DNA from: PALSA-607 sp036510735
Lineage (GTDB): Bacteria > Actinomycetota > Actinomycetes > Acidothermales > Acidothermaceae
Assembly: GCA_036510735.1 (NCBI GenBank)
Contig: DATCDK010000239.1
Location: forward strand, 1 to 9,549
Direction: 5' to 3'
DNA length: 9,549 bases
Below, one piece after another: positions 5,880 through 9,549 of the stretch. A model generated the notes under the pieces. It made no database searches. It was not told where the DNA came from and worked only from the letters and a program-made list of their open reading frames with translations. The translations under genes were made by a program, and so were the position numbers. Numbering within the stretch: position 1 is the first letter of the stretch; every line of letters begins with the position of its first letter.

Positions 5880-6539
5880 CTAGCCCTCTGTCGGTTGGTC
5901 GGTCGTGCCGGGATCGGGCACCGGCGGGATCGGCTGTGTCTGCTGGGTCGGGTGCCCACCACCATCGAGGACGCCGGGAGGGTAGCCGTGCGGTTCGTAC
6001 GGGCCCCGCCCGGCAGGTGGAGCTGGTGGTGTCGGATCTGGCTGCGGCGGTTGGTACACGCTCGGGTCGGACGCACCCGGGTCGTAGGGGTTGAACTCGT
6101 AGGCGTACGGGCGTGGCGCGTTGGGGTCGTACGGGGCGCTGGGCTGATAGATCGCGGTGTCTTCTGACCGGTAAAGCGTGGGATCAAATGCGGTCGACTC
6201 GTAAGCCGTCGGCTCGCCGGTCGCGGGCACCACGGTGACCGCGGGCGGGTCGGCTTCGAACGGCTGGCCGGTCAACTGCTGGATCTGCTCGTCGCGCTGC
6301 GCGATCTCGACAGCGAGCCGATCAAGTGCCTCGTCGACCTCGGCCATCCGATAGCCGCGAAAGGCAACGCTGAACCTGGCGTCAGCGAGGTCGGAAGCGC
6401 GGACGGGGCGGTCTTGCGGCAGCGGTCGCCCCGGCCAATCCGGTTGGAACTGCGTCATCGACCCGCCACGGCCAACAGTGACGGCGAAGATCGCGAAGAT
6501 GACTCCGGCAGAGACCAGAATCCCGAACAGAAGGGGCAC
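5880..6539 (-). CDS. Membrane-anchored DivIVA-domain protein with Tyr/Pro-rich tail
   Basis: The 219-residue protein has three parts. Residues 3-22 form one transmembrane helix (LLFGILVSAGVIFAIFAV). Residues about 47-90 hold a short DivIVA-type motif, RASDLADARFSVAFRGYR followed by MAEVDEALDRL, that continues into a coiled coil. Residues about 95-219 are low-complexity, rich in Pro, Tyr, Asp and Gln, with ten tyrosines between 113 and 186. DivIVA proteins mark curved or polar membrane and organise cell-wall growth and division; this one is related to M. tuberculosis Rv1209, which to my memory is much shorter and lacks such a tail. The GTG at 6539 is the first start in frame; its ribosome binding site is poor (a G run directly adjacent), so translation may be leaderless or the start slightly wrong. 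First gene of a three-gene operon, divergent from folP2. Confidence 0.82.
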   Translation of the reverse strand: MPLLFGILVSAGVIFAIFAVTVGRGGSMTQFQPDWPGRPLPQDRPVRASDLADARFSVAFRGYRMAEVDEALDRLAVEIAQRDEQIQQLTGQPFEADPPAVTVVPATGEPTAYESTAFDPTLYRSEDTAIYQPSAPYDPNAPRPYAYEFNPYDPGASDPSVYQPPQPDPTPPAPPAGRGPYEPHGYPPGVLDGGGHPTQQTQPIPPVPDPGTTDQPTEG

Positions 6540-6616
6540 CCCCCGATCGTGCCATGCCTGGCTGACCGGAGGATGGCAGGCACCCCGTCAGAGCACAGGA
6601 GATCCCTGGAGAGCCA
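6540..6616. promoter_or_regulatory. Short divergent promoter region between the DivIVA gene and folP2
   Basis: These 77 bases must carry promoters for both directions unless transcripts come from within the genes. They contain overlapping short dyads: TGCCAT (6550-6555) with ATGGCA (6573-6578), and GTGCC (6549-6553) with GGCAC (6579-6583). Clear -10 or -35 boxes are not seen. The ribosome binding site of folP2, GGAGAG, lies at 6608-6613. Confidence 0.4.
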
Positions 6617-7480
6617 ATGCCGTTGCGACTGGGTCAGCGCGAGTTCGGCGACAACGAGTTCGCCGTCATGGCCATCATCAACCGCACGCCCGATTCATTC
6701 TTCGATCAGGGCGCGACGTTCGCGACCGAGGCGGCGCTCGCCGCCGTCGACAGAGCGATCGCCGACGGCGCGGACATCGTCGACATCGGGGGTGTCAAAG
6801 CAGGACCAGGGCCGAACGTCGACACCGCGGAGGAGATCGAGCGGGTTGCCGATTTCGTCGCGCTGGTAAGGAAAAAGCACCCTTCGCTCGTCATCAGTGT
6901 CGACACCTGGCGAGCCGAGGTTGGCCGCGAGGCCGCTGCTGCGGGTGCCGATCTGCTCAACGATGCGTGGGGTGGTCATGAACCCGAACTCGCCGAGGTT
7001 GCGGCGGCCGCCGGTATCGGCCTGGTGTGCTCGCATGCTGGCGGGCTACCCCCGCGCACGGATCCACACCGGGTGAGTTACGACGACGTCATGCGCGACG
7101 TCGTCGACACCGTGACCGGATTGGCGCAGCGGGCGGTCGCAGTCGGTGTGCGGGCCGACGGGATCCTGATCGACCCAGCACACGACTTCGGCAAGAACAC
7201 CCGGCACTCCCTGGAAGTGAGCCGCCGGCTCGACGAGTTGGTTGCCACGGGTTGGCCGGTACTCGTCGCGCTGTCGAACAAGAAGTTCATCGGCGAGACG
7301 CTCGACCTGGCGGCCGACGAACGGCTCACCGGAACCCTCGCGGCCACGGCGGTCGCCGCCTGGCAAGGTGCACGCGTCTTTCGTGCGCACCAGGTTCGGG
7401 AAACCCGGCAGGTGCTCGACGTGGTGGCGTCGATACGTGGTTACCGGCAGCCCGCAGTCGCGCGGCGCGCCCTCGCCTGA
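6617..7480 (+). CDS. folP2: Dihydropteroate synthase paralogue, FolP2 type
   Basis: A 287-residue TIM-barrel protein of the DHPS family, which joins a pterin pyrophosphate with p-aminobenzoate in folate synthesis. Pterin-side residues are kept: N22 in INRTPDSF, D96 in ISVDTW, N115 in LLNDAW, D186 in LIDPAHDFGK, K222/K223 in LSNKKFIG, and R256 and H258 in FRAHQV. The p-aminobenzoate and sulfonamide loop is not: where true enzymes have GGESTRPG, this one has GGVKAGPG (58-65). This is the FolP2 type; the M. tuberculosis FolP2 is reported to lack DHPS activity, so a different role is likely. The ATG at 6617 has GGAGAG 3 bases upstream. It is probably a single-gene transcript. In mycobacteria gpgS follows this gene on the side of the DivIVA gene; it is missing here. 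Confidence 0.9.
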   Translation: MPLRLGQREFGDNEFAVMAIINRTPDSFFDQGATFATEAALAAVDRAIADGADIVDIGGVKAGPGPNVDTAEEIERVADFVALVRKKHPSLVISVDTWRAEVGREAAAAGADLLNDAWGGHEPELAEVAAAAGIGLVCSHAGGLPPRTDPHRVSYDDVMRDVVDTVTGLAQRAVAVGVRADGILIDPAHDFGKNTRHSLEVSRRLDELVATGWPVLVALSNKKFIGETLDLAADERLTGTLAATAVAAWQGARVFRAHQVRETRQVLDVVASIRGYRQPAVARRALA

Positions 7481-7547
7481 CCATTGGTCTCCAACGGTCG
7501 CAAGAACGCCCTTTCAGGACCCAAGGTCTCGCGCGCCGCAGAGATTG

Positions 7548-7613
7548 TGCAACCTTGAGGTTGCAATTGGCTCTCGGAGGTGCAACTCTGTGGTTGCACA
7601 AGTTGCCAGCAAC
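7548..7613 (+). promoter_or_regulatory. Tandem palindromic operators upstream of the SRPBCC-ArsR module
   Basis: Site 1 (7548-7565) is TGCAACC-TTGA-GGTTGCA and site 2 (7581-7598) is TGCAAC-TCTGTG-GTTGCA. Both are 18 bp long with identical outer hexamers, and their centres are 33 bp apart, about three helical turns. A shorter dyad GTTGC-CA-GCAAC (7602-7613) lies just before the ribosome binding site. Because a winged-helix ArsR-family repressor is encoded in the same module, these are the likely operators for autoregulation. A possible promoter (TTGCAA at 7561, AACTCT at 7584, 17-base spacing) would lie within them. The sites are seen directly; the binding partner is inferred. Confidence 0.72.
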
Positions 7614-7625
7614 CGAGGAGCGACC

Positions 7626-8057
7626 ATGCAGGACACGATCGAACGCAGCATCGCCATCAACGCGCCCCTTGAGCGGGTCTGGGATCTCGTCACCGAGCCG
7701 GGCTGGTGGGTACCAAGCGACACACCTGTCGACATCAACCGCACCGCCGGCACTGTCGTCGTCCGCGAATCAGAGAAGTGGGGACGCTTCCCCGTCGAGG
7801 TCGTCGAACTCCGGCCGATGTCGTACGCCGCATTTCGCTGGTCGCCTACCTTCCCCGGAGACGACCTGGCACCCGGCCGCACCACCCTGATCGAGTTCAC
7901 CGTGACACCGACCGACGACGGTGTATCCGTGTCAGTGGTCGAAAGCGGCTTCGCGCAGCTCGACGCACCTGACGCAGTCAAGGCCCAGGGCATCGAATCG
8001 AACTCCGACGGCTGGACCCAACAGCTCGAGGCGCTGCGCACGCAAGCGGAAGACTGA
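7626..8057 (+). CDS. SRPBCC protein, AHSA1-like
   Basis: A 143-residue protein with the AHSA1/activator-of-Hsp90-like SRPBCC fold: DTIERSIAINAPLERVWDLV at the N-terminus, a tryptophan-rich turn EPGWWVPSD, YAAFRWSP in the central sheet, and a C-terminal helix from DGWTQQLEALRTQ. These small proteins have a hydrophobic cavity and are very often paired with an ArsR-family repressor, as here. The ligand is unknown. The ATG at 7626 follows GAGGAG with a 5-base gap. It is the first gene of a two-gene unit; the arsR-like gene starts 13 bases after its stop. It is controlled, by inference, through the palindromes at 7548-7613. The open frame upstream to 7242 overlaps folP2 and is not coding. Confidence 0.9.
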   Translation: MQDTIERSIAINAPLERVWDLVTEPGWWVPSDTPVDINRTAGTVVVRESEKWGRFPVEVVELRPMSYAAFRWSPTFPGDDLAPGRTTLIEFTVTPTDDGVSVSVVESGFAQLDAPDAVKAQGIESNSDGWTQQLEALRTQAED

Positions 8058-8070
8058 CCCACCAACCGCG

Positions 8071-8412
8071 ATGCCAACGACCGCGATGAAAGTAGAGACC
8101 GTCCTCGGCGCGCTCGCCGACCCGACGCGTCGGCAGGTACTCGAGGTGCTGGCTGCCTATCCGGCGGCCAGCGCCTCGGTGCTGTCTCGGCAGCTACCGA
8201 TCAGCCGTCAGATGGTGCTCAAACACCTCGGCGTCCTGCAAGGCTCCGGTCTGGTTCGCTCGGCAAAAGCCGGCCGCGAGGTGCTGTTCCAAGTTCAGTC
8301 CGCACCGTTGTCGGAGACCGCGGACTGGCTGTCGTCACTCGCCGCGCAGTGGGACTCCAGGCTCGCCGATTTGAAGTCGCGCGCCGAACACCCCGAGGCG
8401 ACAACCAAGTGA
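8071..8412 (+). CDS. ArsR-family winged-helix transcriptional repressor
   Basis: A 113-residue regulator with LGALADPTRRQVLEVL (about 12-27) and the winged HTH helices ASVLSRQLPISRQMVLKHLG (about 35-54), a wing at GLVRSAKAGREVLFQV, and a C-terminal dimerisation helix. There are no cysteines, so the metal-sensing motif of ArsR/SmtB (ELCVCDL) is absent and this is not a metal sensor. It belongs to the branch paired with SRPBCC proteins. The ATG at 8071 is used; a second in-frame ATG at 8086 is possible, and neither has a clear ribosome binding site, which fits translational coupling to the SRPBCC gene 13 bases upstream. It probably represses its own unit at the TGCAAC palindromes. Its TGA is directly followed by the stop of the convergent YbaK-like gene, leaving no intergenic base. 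Confidence 0.93.
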   Translation: MPTTAMKVETVLGALADPTRRQVLEVLAAYPAASASVLSRQLPISRQMVLKHLGVLQGSGLVRSAKAGREVLFQVQSAPLSETADWLSSLAAQWDSRLADLKSRAEHPEATTK

Positions 8413-8973
8413 CTACTGGGCCAGCAGGCCGAGACCGTCGAGCACGGTGGCATTCGGCAACGCGGCCAGCGTCGAGCCGGCGACCACGATCTTCGAGCGG
8501 CGCACCCCACTGCCCACCACCACGTCGCCCGCGTCAACCACCGCGCGGTCGATGAAGATTGGCCAGTCGAGAGGCAGGCCGATCGGGGTGATACCGCCGT
8601 ACTCCATCGCGGACGCCGACACCGCGACGTCCATCGAAGCGAACGAGATCTTGCGGACGTCGAGTGTTCGGCGAAGCAGTCCGTTCACGTCCGCCCGCGT
8701 GGTGGCGAGCACCACGCACGCGGCCAACGTTGTCACCTCACCCCGACGTCCGGCGACAACAACGCAGTTGGCCGATTCTTCGGCCAGCACGCCGTAGCGC
8801 TCGCAGAACGCAGCGGTATCGGCGAGTGTGGGATCGATCTCGGTGACTGTGACTGCGGCTGCCAGTTCGGGTGGCAGCGCGCGCAAGGCAGTCACGACTG
8901 GCGGACCGACCAGGTCAGTGTTTTCCAATGCAGGCAATGAATTCAGGCGCTGTTGCAGCGGAGTCTCGATCAC
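8413..8973 (-). CDS. YbaK/prolyl-tRNA deacylase-associated domain protein
   Basis: A 186-residue protein of the YbaK/ProX family, which hydrolyses mischarged aminoacyl-tRNA such as Cys-tRNA(Pro) or Ala-tRNA(Pro). Family marks are ESANCVVVAG, LATTRADVNGLLRR, LDVRKISFAS, EYGGITPIGLP (the GGxxP substrate loop) and VVVGSGVRRSKI. The lysine that is catalytic in Haemophilus YbaK seems to be Asn69 here, which also occurs in actinobacterial relatives as I remember them, so the activity is uncertain. The GTG at 8973 overlaps the TGA of the LOG gene (GTGA) and has GGAG 8 bases upstream; the longer frame to 9066 lies inside LOG. It is translationally coupled to LOG on the minus strand and converges on the ArsR gene without a gap. 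Confidence 0.88.
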   Translation of the reverse strand: MIETPLQQRLNSLPALENTDLVGPPVVTALRALPPELAAAVTVTEIDPTLADTAAFCERYGVLAEESANCVVVAGRRGEVTTLAACVVLATTRADVNGLLRRTLDVRKISFASMDVAVSASAMEYGGITPIGLPLDWPIFIDRAVVDAGDVVVGSGVRRSKIVVAGSTLAALPNATVLDGLGLLAQ

Positions 8974-9549
8974 GGATCTGACTCCAGAACTTCGCCAGCC
9001 GTCGGCACGAGGGACACCTGTAGCGCCTCCAGCATGTCGAACGCCTGACCGACTTCGGTCGCCCACCGAATCGCGTCGCGTACCGCGGGCCGCGCGAACC
9101 CACGCAGCACCAGATCGTCGACCTGCGCACGCATCATCGCGAACACACCATCAGGGTCGAGGACGACGAGAGGCTTCTCATGCATCCCAAGTGTCCGCGA
9201 TACCCAGATCTCGAAGATCTCATCGAGGGTGCCGAGACCGCCAGGCAAAGCCAGGAAGCCGTCCGACCGAGTGTCCATCTCACCCTTGCGTTCGCGCAGA
9301 TCTCGCGTCACGACGAGCTCGTCGGCGTCGCCGTCGGCAACCTCCATATCGACGAGCGCCTGCGGGATCACGCCCGTCGTGTGTCCGCCGCCGGCCCGAA
9401 CCGCGCGAGCGACGGCACCCATGCACGAGACGCTGCCGCCACCGGACACCAGACCGTAGCCGCGGCGCGCGATCTCGGTGCCGACCTGCGTCGCGAGCTC
9501 GATGTAGCGCGGATCAATGCGCTCACTCGACGCGCAATACACGCAGATC
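8970..9549 (-). CDS. LOG-family cytokinin riboside 5'-monophosphate phosphoribohydrolase (5' partial)
   Basis: The frame enters at the right edge with ICVYCASSERIDP, so only the first few residues are missing. LOG enzymes cut N6-modified AMP to release a free cytokinin base and ribose 5-phosphate. The Rossmann-like signature is complete: VSGGGSVSCMGAVARA (nucleotide loop), LRERKGEMDTRSDGF, and the catalytic PGGLGTLDEIFE (PGGxGTxxxE). The SGGGxVSxMGA version resembles M. tuberculosis Rv1205, a shown LOG enzyme, rather than the commoner GGGxxGLMG type. The final stop overlaps the YbaK-like start by 4 bases. Older annotations would call it a lysine decarboxylase; the motif does not support that. 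A GTG at 9542 could be read as a start, but the preceding Ile-Cys fits the family and argues for a start outside the window. Confidence 0.92.
   Translation of the reverse strand, partial: ICVYCASSERIDPRYIELATQVGTEIARRGYGLVSGGGSVSCMGAVARAVRAGGGHTTGVIPQALVDMEVADGDADELVVTRDLRERKGEMDTRSDGFLALPGGLGTLDEIFEIWVSRTLGMHEKPLVVLDPDGVFAMMRAQVDDLVLRGFARPAVRDAIRWATEVGQAFDMLEALQVSLVPTAGEVLESDP

Noticed and set aside
5310..6167. 285-residue plus-strand open frame opposite the SRPBCC and DivIVA genes
   Set aside because: It is the complement of well-recognised coding sequence, has Ser/Arg/Val-rich random composition and no recognisable domain; high-GC DNA produces such open antisense frames.
7242..7625. N-terminal extension of the AHSA1-like protein to 271 residues
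   Set aside because: It overlaps folP2 in another frame and the operator region, and the ATG at 7626 has a GAGGAG site and begins at the fold's first strand.
8970..9549. Lysine decarboxylase function for the LOG gene
   Set aside because: The PGGxGTxxxE motif defines LOG phosphoribohydrolases; the decarboxylase name is a legacy annotation error and no PLP-binding lysine motif is present.

Overview
High-GC DNA whose coding strands mostly end codons in G or C, with several GTG/TTG starts and many short or overlapping gene junctions. The gene content (DUF3117, FolP2-type DHPS paralogue, a one-membrane-segment DivIVA protein, Tag, LOG) points to an actinomycete. From memory, the backbone LOG - folP2 - DivIVA - tag - DUF3117 has the same order as Rv1205-Rv1211 of Mycobacterium tuberculosis, but strands differ and gpgS, which lies between folP2 and the DivIVA gene there, is absent here. 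The genus cannot be fixed from the sequence.

Layout from the left. (1) The last 26 codons of a plus-strand O-methyltransferase-like gene run into the stop of a minus-strand leucyl aminopeptidase (pepA); one CTAG tetranucleotide gives both stop codons. (2) Upstream of pepA on the minus strand lies the 55-residue DUF3117 protein, followed by a strong terminator-like hairpin. (3) DUF3117 and a plus-strand crotonase-fold enzyme diverge from a region holding a 31-bp degenerate tandem repeat with alternative hairpins. (4) Positions 2883-3440 hold no intact gene: there is a perfect 10-bp inverted repeat and the frameshifted remnant of a VapC-type PIN-domain toxin. (5) A minus-strand DUF3500 protein of unknown function follows. 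(6) A compact minus-strand operon reads DivIVA-domain membrane protein -> SRPBCC protein -> tag (3-methyladenine DNA glycosylase I), with a 7-nt gap and then a 4-nt overlap. (7) Divergent from it is folP2, a DHPS paralogue lacking the STRPG active-site loop. (8) A two-gene plus-strand module follows, an AHSA1-like SRPBCC protein and an ArsR-family repressor, preceded by two near-identical 18-bp palindromes that look like its operators. (9) At the right edge, on the minus strand, a LOG-type phosphoribohydrolase (5' end outside the window) overlaps a YbaK/prolyl-tRNA-deacylase-like gene by 4 nt.

Most genes are housekeeping or stand-alone: peptide turnover, alkylation repair, cytokinin-type nucleotide cleavage, tRNA editing and a polar-growth-type membrane protein. 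No large new defence or biosynthetic system is visible. The most interesting signals are the structured DUF3117 leader, the operator array of the ArsR/SRPBCC module, the altered active site of FolP2 and the vapC scar beside the DUF3500 gene.
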